A DNA stretch of 15,019 nucleotides, taken from assembly GCA_027311125.1 (NCBI GenBank), contig DAICZO010000009.1:1-15019 (forward strand). Reading direction: 5' to 3'. Positions 1 to 6,607 of the stretch are shown piece by piece. The stretch's first letter is position 1. Each line of letters begins with the position of its first letter. Origin of the DNA: Acidobacteriaceae bacterium. GTDB taxonomy: Bacteria; Acidobacteriota; Terriglobia; Terriglobales; Acidobacteriaceae. Position numbers and translations under genes: made by a program. The notes beneath the pieces were generated by a model that had not been told where the DNA came from, ran no database searches, and worked only from the letters and a program-made list of their open reading frames with translations.

Positions 1-2
1 GC

Positions 3-1145
3 TTCAACGTCACCGGAGCGGTTGGCAACCAGACCGTCGCAGTCCCCGTCCCAGCCGTCGCTCTCTCCATCCTCACCATGGATCGCAACCTCGGCATCCT
101 CCTCACACTGCTTGGGCTCTTCCTCATCGTCAGCATGGCCGGAGTCGTCGCCGCAGCCGTCCGCGAGGCTCGCCTGCAACCCGGTCTCCAGCCCTCCGCG
201 GCTCAGCGACAACGCAGCCTCATCGCCATGGCAGCCAGCCTCATCGTCATGGCACTGCTCGTCTACGGTGGAGCAACCTGGTGGAACGTTCAGGCTGCCA
301 GCTTCTCCACCAACGTCTACCGCCCGCTCCATACCCATGCGCTCCTTACCGGCAACCACCTCGACCTGACCGTGCAACCCTTCGTCGCCCATAACGAGTA
401 CCGATCACGCCCCGCGTCCGACTTTATCCCCGATCACGGCCACCTCATGCACCTCTACGCCATCCGCCAGCCCGGCATGGACGCCGTCTTCCACCTCCAC
501 CCGAACCGCAGCGGCTCCCACTTCGTCCTCGATCTCCCCGCCATGCCTCCCGGCCAGTACAACCTCTACGCCGACGTCGTCCACGCCAACGGCTTCCCCG
601 AGACCCTCGTCACCTCGATCACGGTCCCTCCCGGTATGCCCGCCTCGCCTCCCGGTCCCGACGACGCCGCAGGCCACGCCCCACCCATCGCTGCGGGGGA
701 GCTAGCCAACTCCTTCCCACTCCCCGACCGCTACACCATGGTCTGGGACAGCCCCGCCACGTTGACCGCCAACACCGCTTACACCTTCCACTTCCGCCTC
801 CTCGGCCCAGATGGCTCACCCGCCAGGGATATGCAGCCTTACATGGGCATGGCGGGTCACGCCGCCTTCGTCAAGACCGACGGCACCGTCTTCGCTCACG
901 TCCATCCCGACGGCTCCGCAGCCATGGCCGCCGTCATGCTGGCCAACCCCGCTCCGTCCGACGCCATGGCCGATATGCCCGAGATGACTGGTATCTCCCA
1001 CCCACCCGGCACCCCTGTCGATCCCAACGCCAACTCCGTAGACTTCCCCTATGGCTTCCCATCCCCGGGCCGCTACCGCATCTTCGTCCAGATGAAGCAC
1101 AACACAACAGTCGAAACCGGCATCTTCGATGCCACTGTACGCTGA
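3..1145 (+). CDS. Two-pass membrane protein with tandem His/Met-rich extracytoplasmic domains (5' end outside window)
   Basis: The reading frame is open to the left edge (in-frame residues ending ...AVPVPAVALSILT precede the first ATG at 78), so the gene very probably begins upstream and the ATG at 78 is internal. Counting from that ATG, hydrophobic segments at about residues 5-27 and 48-66 look like two membrane helices with a short basic loop between them. The remaining 285 or so residues are polar and carry His/Met-rich motifs: HGHLMHL, FHLHP, AHVHP and MKH. They form two related units, each with H..(H/A)...DG/MD..F.H(L/V)HP followed by PG(Q/R)Y. Such His/Met clusters on a beta-type domain recall periplasmic copper-binding or FixH/YtkA-like domains, but I cannot name the family. 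A role in metal binding or delivery is inference only. The gene ends 56 bp before nuoI. Confidence 0.75.
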   Translation, partial: FNVTGAVGNQTVAVPVPAVALSILTMDRNLGILLTLLGLFLIVSMAGVVAAAVREARLQPGLQPSAAQRQRSLIAMAASLIVMALLVYGGATWWNVQAASFSTNVYRPLHTHALLTGNHLDLTVQPFVAHNEYRSRPASDFIPDHGHLMHLYAIRQPGMDAVFHLHPNRSGSHFVLDLPAMPPGQYNLYADVVHANGFPETLVTSITVPPGMPASPPGPDDAAGHAPPIAAGELANSFPLPDRYTMVWDSPATLTANTAYTFHFRLLGPDGSPARDMQPYMGMAGHAAFVKTDGTVFAHVHPDGSAAMAAVMLANPAPSDAMADMPEMTGISHPPGTPVDPNANSVDFPYGFPSPGRYRIFVQMKHNTTVETGIFDATVR

Positions 1146-1166
1146 CCACTCCGGCACCCGCGGCCT

Positions 1167-1195
1167 TTCAGCACATCGCACCCACGTCGTATACT
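1167..1195 (+). promoter_or_regulatory. Candidate promoter of nuoI giving a leaderless mRNA
   Basis: A -10 hexamer TATACT (1190-1195, 5 of 6 consensus) lies 17 bp downstream of a weak -35, TTCAGC (1167-1172). The -10 ends 6 nt before the ATG at 1202, which places the expected transcription start on or next to the start codon. No purine-rich Shine-Dalgarno precedes this ATG. Both facts fit a leaderless transcript; this is a motif-based inference. Confidence 0.45.
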
Positions 1196-1201
1196 CCTAT
1201 T

Positions 1202-1705
1202 ATGTCAATCATTCGCGACGCAGCCGCCATTGCCAAGGGTATGACCATCACCCTCAAAGAGGCTTTTCAGCCCACCGAAGTGGAGAACTACCCGGATGGT
1301 AAAGGCCCCATGCGCGGCGCCCAGTTTCAGCAGCGCTTCCGTGGAAAGCACCAACTCCAGCGCGACGAGAATGGTCTCGAGAAGTGCGTCGCCTGCTTCC
1401 TTTGCGCCGCTGCCTGCCCCTCAAACTGTATCTACATCGAAGCAGCTGAAAACACCGAAGAGACGCGCATCTCCTCCGCCGAGCGCTACGCCAAGGTCTA
1501 CAACATCGACTACAACCGCTGCATCTTTTGCGGTTACTGTGTCGAGGCCTGCCCCACCGATGCCATCACCCACGGCCACGGCTTCGAACTGGCCAGCCTC
1601 AACGCCACCAGCCTCGTCATGCGTAAGCAAGATCTCCTCGTTCAGGTCAGAACCCTGCCGGATAATGTGCAATCCAATAAGGATATGGCGGAGTCACTCG
1701 CCTAG
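1202..1705 (+). CDS. nuoI: NADH-quinone oxidoreductase subunit I (NuoI, 2x[4Fe-4S])
   Basis: NuoI is the ferredoxin-like subunit of respiratory complex I. It holds clusters N6a and N6b on the cytoplasmic side of the membrane and passes electrons towards NuoB and quinone. The 167-residue protein has the two diagnostic motifs: CVACFLCAAACP (Cys 62, 65, 68, 72) and CIFCGYCVEACP (Cys 107, 110, 113, 117). The N-terminal amphipathic stretch with GMTITLKEAF is typical of NuoI. Length is close to the usual 160-180 residues. No other nuo gene lies in the window, so this copy is detached from a nuoA-N cluster, or is an extra copy. There is no Shine-Dalgarno before the ATG, and a TATACT -10 element sits directly upstream, so a leaderless mRNA is likely. 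The Met at 1241 is an unlikely alternative start because it would remove the conserved N-terminus. Confidence 0.93.
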   Translation: MSIIRDAAAIAKGMTITLKEAFQPTEVENYPDGKGPMRGAQFQQRFRGKHQLQRDENGLEKCVACFLCAAACPSNCIYIEAAENTEETRISSAERYAKVYNIDYNRCIFCGYCVEACPTDAITHGHGFELASLNATSLVMRKQDLLVQVRTLPDNVQSNKDMAESLA

Positions 1706-1742
1706 CTCATTGCTCGTCCTGATTCGCACAACCTTGTTTTAG

Positions 1743-1770
1743 GCAGTGGATGTATCGACATACATCCTGC
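1743..1770 (+). promoter_or_regulatory. Perfect 8-4-8 palindrome in the metH leader (operator or RNA hairpin)
   Basis: GGATGTAT (1748-1755), spacer CGAC, and ATACATCC (1760-1767) form a perfect inverted repeat. Outer GCA (1743-1745) and TGC (1768-1770) can extend it across a two-base GT bulge. No T-run follows, so it does not look like an intrinsic terminator of nuoI. Its place about 70 bp before metH suggests a repressor or activator binding site, or an RNA hairpin in the leader. The binding protein is unknown. Confidence 0.5.
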
Positions 1771-1826
1771 CGATATGTGCGGTCCTACCGATTGTCAGCA
1801 TTATTTGTGCCACTTCCAAGGCCGTC

Positions 1827-1831
1827 AGGGA
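1827..1831 (+). promoter_or_regulatory. Shine-Dalgarno deciding the metH N-part start
   Basis: AGGGA lies just before the ATG at 1835. The upstream in-frame ATG at 1775 has no purine-rich site, and its extra 20 residues (Cys-rich, starting MCGPTDC) do not resemble the family N-terminus. Confidence 0.5.
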
Positions 1832-1834
1832 TAT

Positions 1835-2950
1835 ATGTCCACCGCCCACCAACATCCTCTCGAAAAGATATTACAAAGCCGTATTGCCATAATCGACGGA
1901 GCGACCGGCACCACCATTCGCACCTATGGCATGACCGAAGCGGACATCCGTGGCGAGCGTTTCAGTAACTCCACCAAAGACCTTTTAAATAACGGTGACC
2001 TCTTTTCCATCACCCAGCCCGACATGATCGGCGACATCCACCGCCGGTTTTTGCAGGCAGGCGCGGACATCATCGAGACCAATACCTTCGGTGCCACCAG
2101 CATCACCCAGAGCGAGTTTTTTGTCGAGGATCCTCGCGAGCATGGCGGACGCAAAGATCCAGCCTTCTATCAAGCGATTATCGAAGACCAATATCTCAAC
2201 GATCTCGCTTGGGAGATCAACGAACGTTCCGCACGCTTGGGCCGGGAGTGGGCTGATCGGGTCAGCAACGAAACCTCACGCCAACGATTCGTCGCTGGTG
2301 CCATAGGACCGTTGACAGTATCTCTGTCGAACTCCCCCGACGCCGATGATCCAGGCTTCCGCGTGGTTACCTTCGATCAGGTGAAGGCCGCCTATATGCA
2401 TCAGATACGCGCCCTCATCGCCGGTGGCTCAGACCTGCTGCTCGTCGAGACCATCTTCGATTCGCTCAATGCCAAGGCTGCGTTGGTTGCCATCCGCGAG
2501 GTCTTCGATCAGGATCACACCGAACTGCCGGTCATGATCTCTGCCGCTGTGGGCCGCGGTGGTGAAACCCTAATCTCCGCGCAGACTCCGGAGGCATTCT
2601 GGAACGCTGTCGCACACGTGAAGCCACTGTCCGTCGGACTCAACTGCTCTCTCGGTCCCGACTTGATGTATCCATTTCTCGAAGAACTCTCGGACAAGGC
2701 AAACGTGGCCATCTCATGCTACCCAAATGCTGGCTTACCCAACCCCCTCGCCGAAACCGGCTTTGACCTCGGTCCGCCGGATATGGCCCGCTACCTCGGG
2801 GACTTCGCCAAGGGCGGCCTGATCAATATCGCTGGTGGCTGCTGCGGTAACACCCCCGATCACATTGCCGCTATCGCGAAAGCGCTGGAAGGCCAGCCTC
2901 CTCGTGAATTCTCCCGACCAGTCTCGCAAGGCGTCAGGAGCAGAGCATGA
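1835..2950 (+). CDS. metH: Methionine synthase, homocysteine-binding (zinc) module as a separate protein
   Basis: This is the homocysteine S-methyltransferase domain that forms residues 1-350 of standard MetH. It binds zinc, activates the homocysteine thiol and accepts the methyl group from methylcobalamin. Family marks are the opening IIDGATGTTIRTYGMTEAD with RGERF, the block AGADIIETNTFGATS, the core LLVETIFDSLNAKAA, and the zinc ligands Cys271 (GLNCSLGP) and Cys336-Cys337 (GGCCGN). The 371-residue protein stops just after this domain. The remaining MetH modules are in the next gene, whose ATG overlaps this stop (ATGA, 2947-2950), so the two chains should be made together and act as a complex. 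An insertion of roughly 20 residues (VEDPREHGGRKDPAF) follows the ETNTFGATS block compared with E. coli MetH as I remember it. A stand-alone homocysteine methyltransferase using another methyl donor is possible but unlikely given the neighbour. Confidence 0.92.
   Translation: MSTAHQHPLEKILQSRIAIIDGATGTTIRTYGMTEADIRGERFSNSTKDLLNNGDLFSITQPDMIGDIHRRFLQAGADIIETNTFGATSITQSEFFVEDPREHGGRKDPAFYQAIIEDQYLNDLAWEINERSARLGREWADRVSNETSRQRFVAGAIGPLTVSLSNSPDADDPGFRVVTFDQVKAAYMHQIRALIAGGSDLLLVETIFDSLNAKAALVAIREVFDQDHTELPVMISAAVGRGGETLISAQTPEAFWNAVAHVKPLSVGLNCSLGPDLMYPFLEELSDKANVAISCYPNAGLPNPLAETGFDLGPPDMARYLGDFAKGGLINIAGGCCGNTPDHIAAIAKALEGQPPREFSRPVSQGVRSRA
2936..2940 (+). promoter_or_regulatory. Shine-Dalgarno of metH C-part inside the upstream gene
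   Basis: AGGAG sits 6 nt before the ATG at 2947, inside the last codons of the upstream gene. Together with the ATGA overlap it supports translational coupling and argues that the split is genuine, not a sequencing frameshift. Confidence 0.6.
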
Positions 2951-5679
2951 GCGTGCCTCATCACGAACGTCAGGGCGTGCTCCCGCCGGTAAAGCCGCTT
3001 CGCCTCTCTGGCTCCCAGCCCTTTACCCAGCAACCCGGGGTCTTCATCATGATCGGTGAGCGAACCAACGTCGCTGGTTCGCCGAAGTTTGCGAAGTTGA
3101 TCAAGGAAGGGAAGTACGAGGAGGCGGTCAGCATCGCCCGGCAGCAAGTCGAGAACGGCGCAAACGTTCTGGATATCTGCATGGACGAGGGCATGATTGA
3201 CGGCGTCGCCGCCATGACCCGTTACCTACAACTCCTCGGCAGCGAACCAGAGGTAGCCAAGGTGCCCTTTATGGTCGACTCCTCCAAATGGGAGGTTATC
3301 GAAGCTGGCCTGAAGTGCCTGCAGGGCAAGGGAATCGTCAACTCGATCTCGCTCAAGGAAGGCGAAGAAAAATTCCGTCAGAACGCGAAAGCCGTGCTCA
3401 AGTATGGAGCTGCAGTCGTGGTTATGGCCTTCGACGAACAAGGTCAGGCTGCCACCTACGAAGAGAAGATCCGAATCTGCGCGCGCGCCTATCGCATCCT
3501 TGTCGACGAGTTAGACTTTCCCCCCGAAGACATCATCTTCGATCCCAACATCCTTACCGTCGCCACCGGTATGGACGAGCACAACAACTACGCCGTCGAC
3601 TTCATCAACGCTACCCGTTGGATCAAATCCAATCTTCCCCACGCGAAGATCTCCGGCGGCGTCTCCAACATCTCATTCAGCTTCCGCGGCAACAACAAGG
3701 TCCGCGAAGCCATGCACTCTGCGTTCCTCTATCACGCCATCGCCGCTGGCTTGGACATGGGCATCGTCAATGCCGGAATGCTCGAAGTCTATGAGGAGAT
3801 CGAGCCGGAACTGAAGGTTCTTGTCGAGGACGTGCTGCTGAACCGACGCTCCGACGCCACCGAACGCCTCGTCGATCATGGCGAGAAACTGAAGCACGTC
3901 GGTGCGGTCGTCAATGAGAAGAAAGCCGAAGAATGGCGCAACGGCACCGTGGAGGAGCGTCTCTCCCATGCACTGGTCAAGGGCATCGACACTTACATCG
4001 AAATCGACGCAGAAGAAGCACGCGTCAAACTGGGACGGCCCCTGCTGGTCATCGAAGGCCCACTCATGGATGGCATGGGCGTCGTTGGCGATCTGTTCGG
4101 AGCCGGCAAGATGTTTCTCCCTCAGGTGGTCAAATCCGCCCGCGTTATGAAGAAGGCCGTAGCCCATCTCACCCCGTTCATGGAGGCAGAGAAGGCCGCG
4201 CTCGAAGCCTCCGGCCAGATCGTCAAGGCCCAGGGAAAAATACTGCTCGCAACCGTCAAAGGCGACGTACACGACATCGGCAAGAACATCGTTGGCGTCG
4301 TGCTGGCCTGCAATAACTACGAGGTCATCGACATGGGCGTGATGGTCTCCTCTGAGAAAATTTTAGAGCGTGCCCGAGCCGAGAAAGTCGACATCATTGG
4401 CCTCAGCGGTCTCATCACCCCGTCGCTCGACGAGATGGTGCATGTCGCCAGAGAGATGGAACGCCAGGGATTCAAACTGCCGCTACTCGTAGGCGGTGCA
4501 ACCACCAGCCGTGCTCATACCGCCGTCAAAATCGCACCGCACTACAGCGAGCCCGTGGTTCACGTCTTGGATGCCAGCCGCGCCGTGCCTGTCACCACCA
4601 GCCTTCTTAGCGACGATGGCAAGGCCGAGTTCGTCAAGCAGCATCGTGCGGAGTATGAAGCGCTTCGTAAGGCCCACGCCGCTCCCCGCCAGCAAGTCGT
4701 CTCGCTTGAAGTCGCTCGCACGCGCCGCACGCCAATCGAGTGGCGTGCCGAAGACCTGCCGATGCCTGTTTTTACAGGTGTTCGCGTGTTGGACAACTTC
4801 TCCTTGGCTACCCTGCGTAACTATATCGATTGGTCCCCCTTCTTTCACACCTGGGGGCTCAAAGGCATCTATCCCCGCATCTTCGATCACGCCGAGCAGG
4901 GTGCGCAGGCGCGCCAGGTCTTCGCCGAAGGCAACGCGCTGCTCGACCGCATCATCGAGCAGAATCTGCTCACTGCACGTGGCGTCTACGGCTTCTTTCC
5001 TGCTAACGCAGTCGGCGACGATGTCGAGCTATACACCGACGAAAATCGCGCCAAGGTCCTGGAGCGATTCCACTTCCTCCGTCAGCAAGCCAACCGCGAA
5101 GGCAGCGAGCCGTGTCGGTCTCTTGCAGACTTCATCGCCCCCAGGGAGACTGGCCTGAACGATCACATCGGTGCCTTCGCCGTCACCAGTGGCATCGGAC
5201 TCAAGCAGCTTTGTGATCGCTTCAGAGCCGACAACGACGACTACAACGCGATCATGGCAGAGGCCATCGCAGACCGTCTCGCCGAAGCCTTCGCCGAATA
5301 CCTGCATAAACGTGTGCGTGACGAATGGGGTTACGGCCTCGCGGAAGGCCTTACCCCGGAAGAACTCATTCACGAAGGCTACCGCGGTATACGGCCTGCC
5401 CCTGGCTATCCCGCCTGTCCCGATCATACCGAGAAGGGGACGCTCTGGCATCTGCTCAATGTGGAAGCAAACACTGGCATGAAGATCACCGAATCGTTTG
5501 CCATGTGGCCCGGTTCCAGCGTCAGCGGGCTCTACTTCGCCCATCCGCAAGCGCGTTACTTCTCACTCGGCAAGATCGACCGCGATCAGGTTGCCGACTA
5601 TCACCAGCGCAAGGGCATCAGCGTGGCCGAAGTCGAGCGTTGGCTAGGCCAAAATCTGAACTACGACCCAACGCTCTAG
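2947..5679 (+). CDS. metH: Cobalamin-dependent methionine synthase, folate/B12/activation modules
   Basis: This 910-residue chain carries MetH modules 2-4. The pterin-binding domain starts at GERTNV (37-42) and includes VPFMVDSSKWEV and DPNILTVATGMDEHNNY; it takes methyl from 5-methyl-tetrahydrofolate. The cobalamin cap domain (about 325-420) leads to the Rossmann B12 domain with DVHDIGKN (440-447), where His442 should be the lower cobalt ligand, then GLSGLITPSLDEM and VGGATTSRAHTA. The activation domain (about 600-905) has R..PGYPACPDHTEK (Arg816 to Lys830), the S-adenosylmethionine site for reductive reactivation. All key residues look intact, so only the homocysteine module is missing, and it is supplied by the overlapping upstream gene. 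Together the two chains give about 1280 residues, close to the 1227 of E. coli MetH. No cobalamin riboswitch was recognised upstream. Confidence 0.96.
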   Translation: MSVPHHERQGVLPPVKPLRLSGSQPFTQQPGVFIMIGERTNVAGSPKFAKLIKEGKYEEAVSIARQQVENGANVLDICMDEGMIDGVAAMTRYLQLLGSEPEVAKVPFMVDSSKWEVIEAGLKCLQGKGIVNSISLKEGEEKFRQNAKAVLKYGAAVVVMAFDEQGQAATYEEKIRICARAYRILVDELDFPPEDIIFDPNILTVATGMDEHNNYAVDFINATRWIKSNLPHAKISGGVSNISFSFRGNNKVREAMHSAFLYHAIAAGLDMGIVNAGMLEVYEEIEPELKVLVEDVLLNRRSDATERLVDHGEKLKHVGAVVNEKKAEEWRNGTVEERLSHALVKGIDTYIEIDAEEARVKLGRPLLVIEGPLMDGMGVVGDLFGAGKMFLPQVVKSARVMKKAVAHLTPFMEAEKAALEASGQIVKAQGKILLATVKGDVHDIGKNIVGVVLACNNYEVIDMGVMVSSEKILERARAEKVDIIGLSGLITPSLDEMVHVAREMERQGFKLPLLVGGATTSRAHTAVKIAPHYSEPVVHVLDASRAVPVTTSLLSDDGKAEFVKQHRAEYEALRKAHAAPRQQVVSLEVARTRRTPIEWRAEDLPMPVFTGVRVLDNFSLATLRNYIDWSPFFHTWGLKGIYPRIFDHAEQGAQARQVFAEGNALLDRIIEQNLLTARGVYGFFPANAVGDDVELYTDENRAKVLERFHFLRQQANREGSEPCRSLADFIAPRETGLNDHIGAFAVTSGIGLKQLCDRFRADNDDYNAIMAEAIADRLAEAFAEYLHKRVRDEWGYGLAEGLTPEELIHEGYRGIRPAPGYPACPDHTEKGTLWHLLNVEANTGMKITESFAMWPGSSVSGLYFAHPQARYFSLGKIDRDQVADYHQRKGISVAEVERWLGQNLNYDPTL

Positions 5680-5917
5680 AATTCCAGCACCTTATAACTG
5701 CTTGATGCGTGTCCCCCAACCACCTCCCCCAACCGGACGGACCCAACAAGTAATCTCGGAGTTAAAAACATCAAAAATCGATAAAATAGATCTAGCCTCA
5801 ACTGGATCGTTGCCATTTTAGGTTGATCGAAATCCTTACGGCACGGCATCCTGATCACAGACCCTCTATCCGAACCGCACACCCCGCAGTACGTGCAATA
5901 CAGGCCCTCCAAAACCC

Positions 5918-6292
5918 ATGCAACCAGCCTCCGATTCCAAACCCGCCATCCTCCATATCTGTCGCCGCGAGACCCTGCGCCCTGTTCGCGACCAGATCCT
6001 CCGCATCTCCGGCTTCGAAGTCCACTCCACGCTCAGCCCATCCGAGGCCCTCGCCCTCTTCGCCTCGGGTAACTATGAGCTAGTACTCATCGACGTAGAG
6101 GGGCAGTCCGGCGTTCACGATGCCGAAACCCTCTGCTCCGACATCAGAACCACCCACCCCGGACAACTCGTCGCCTTTGTCTGCAACTGGCGCGTCGCCA
6201 TCCTCACCGACTGCCCCGACGAGATCGTCCGCACCGAGTTCGACCCAGCGGCCTTCGTCAACGGCATCCGCGAAATCATCGCCAGACACTGA
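5918..6292 (+). CDS. Small degenerate response-regulator receiver (pseudo-receiver) protein
   Basis: The 124-residue protein has the spacing of a CheY-like receiver domain: strand ILHIC (11-15), helix, strand GFEVHSTL, helix SEALALFASG, and strand YELVLIDVEG (53-62), with Asp59 at the phospho-acceptor position. Other active-site residues are lost. The usual acidic pair after strand 1 is Cys15-Arg16-Arg17, the Thr/Ser after strand 4 is replaced in AFVCNW, and the conserved Lys-Pro after strand 5 is FDP. Normal phosphorylation chemistry is therefore unlikely; it may act as a phosphorylation-independent adaptor. There is no output domain. No good Shine-Dalgarno was seen upstream of the ATG (CCCTCCAAAACCC). 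It stands alone: 238 bp separate it from metH, and a regulated leader follows. Function unknown. Confidence 0.7.
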   Translation: MQPASDSKPAILHICRRETLRPVRDQILRISGFEVHSTLSPSEALALFASGNYELVLIDVEGQSGVHDAETLCSDIRTTHPGQLVAFVCNWRVAILTDCPDEIVRTEFDPAAFVNGIREIIARH

Positions 6293-6352
6293 GCCGCCAC
6301 ATTCACTTGCACTTGCAGCCGCTTCGGGCTTGTGTTACTACTAAGTAATTCC

Positions 6353-6372
6353 AGTTTGTCTTCGGACAAATT
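6353..6372 (+). terminator. UUCG-tetraloop hairpin between the receiver gene and the SAM riboswitch
   Basis: TTTGTC (6355-6360), TTCG (6361-6364) and GACAAA (6365-6370) form a perfect stem closed by the very stable C(UUCG)G loop. A-T and G-T pairs extend it to 6353-6372. Only three T follow, so termination of the upstream gene is possible but weak. It could instead be the 5' cap hairpin of the riboswitch transcript. A smaller dyad, TTACT-ACTA-AGTAA (6335-6348), lies just before it. Confidence 0.5.
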
Positions 6373-6373
6373 T

Positions 6374-6493
6374 GAATTTCATGCAGAGTGGTTGAGGGAC
6401 GAGCCCTTTGACGCCACGACAACCGGACAGAACAAACGCGTACCGGTGTCAACTCTCTCCTGGAGGCTTCACGCGACGGGGAACATGAGATTC
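6374..6493 (+). ncRNA. S-box (SAM-I type) riboswitch aptamer
   Basis: P1 is a 10-bp helix, GAATTTCATG (6374-6383) with CATGAGATTC (6484-6493), including one G-U pair. P2 is GTGG (6388-6391) with CCAC (6414-6417). It contains the kink-turn TTGA...TTTGA and the inner GGG/CCC helix (6396-6398, 6404-6406), matching the S-box core GAGGGA..GCCC..TGA..CC. CAACC follows, then P3 ACCGG (6422-6426) with CCGGT (6443-6447), then GGTG-TCAA, the counterpart of the S-box GGUGCUAA. P4 can be TCTCC (6456-6460) with GGGGA (6478-6482). A pseudoknot between GAG of loop 2 (6401-6403) and CTC (6453-6455) is possible but less sure. The element senses S-adenosylmethionine and controls methionine or sulfur genes, here the PLP enzyme and sulfur carrier. 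SAM-I and SAM-IV share this core; SAM-I fits better. Confidence 0.85.
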
Positions 6494-6580
6494 GGAGCAC
6501 GCAGTGCATCTATCGCCTGCACCCCGCATTTCTGTCCCTCCGGCGATACCCCCACAGCAGAGAATAGTCAAAGCGCATAA

Positions 6581-6599
6581 CTCCCCTCACCACAGGGAG
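6581..6599 (+). promoter_or_regulatory. Shine-Dalgarno-sequestering hairpin of the riboswitch expression platform
   Basis: CTCCC (6581-6585) can pair with GGGAG (6595-6599), the Shine-Dalgarno that lies 8 nt before the ATG at 6608. This would block translation in the SAM-bound state. Upstream, GGGGA of P4 (6478-6482) could pair with TCCCC (6582-6586) and free the site. Two other mutually exclusive pairings lie between: GTGCA/TGCAC (6504-6508, 6518-6522) and TATCGCC/GGCGATA (6511-6517, 6542-6548). No T-tract is present, so transcription termination is unlikely. Confidence 0.55.
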
Positions 6600-6607
6600 A
6601 TTAAGCA

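Noticed and set aside
1743..1770. The metH-leader palindrome as nuoI terminator
   Set aside because: It is followed by TGCCGATATG with no T-run, and it lies close to the next gene.
1706..1834. Cobalamin or SAM riboswitch upstream of metH
   Set aside because: The leader is only 129 bp and lacks recognisable B12-box or S-box core sequences; only the palindrome stands out.
2935..2960. Frameshift or sequencing error breaking one metH gene
   Set aside because: Both parts end and start at the module boundary with a Shine-Dalgarno and an ATGA overlap, and no domain is cut.
5676..5912. Possible minus-strand 78-residue gene between metH and the receiver gene
   Set aside because: It has no Shine-Dalgarno and no recognisable motif, and its composition looks random. 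I see no other feature in this 238-bp gap beyond an AT-rich patch near 5760-5820.
6303..6509. Open frames on either strand over the riboswitch region
   Set aside because: The conserved RNA structure explains the sequence, and the peptides look like random low-complexity translations.
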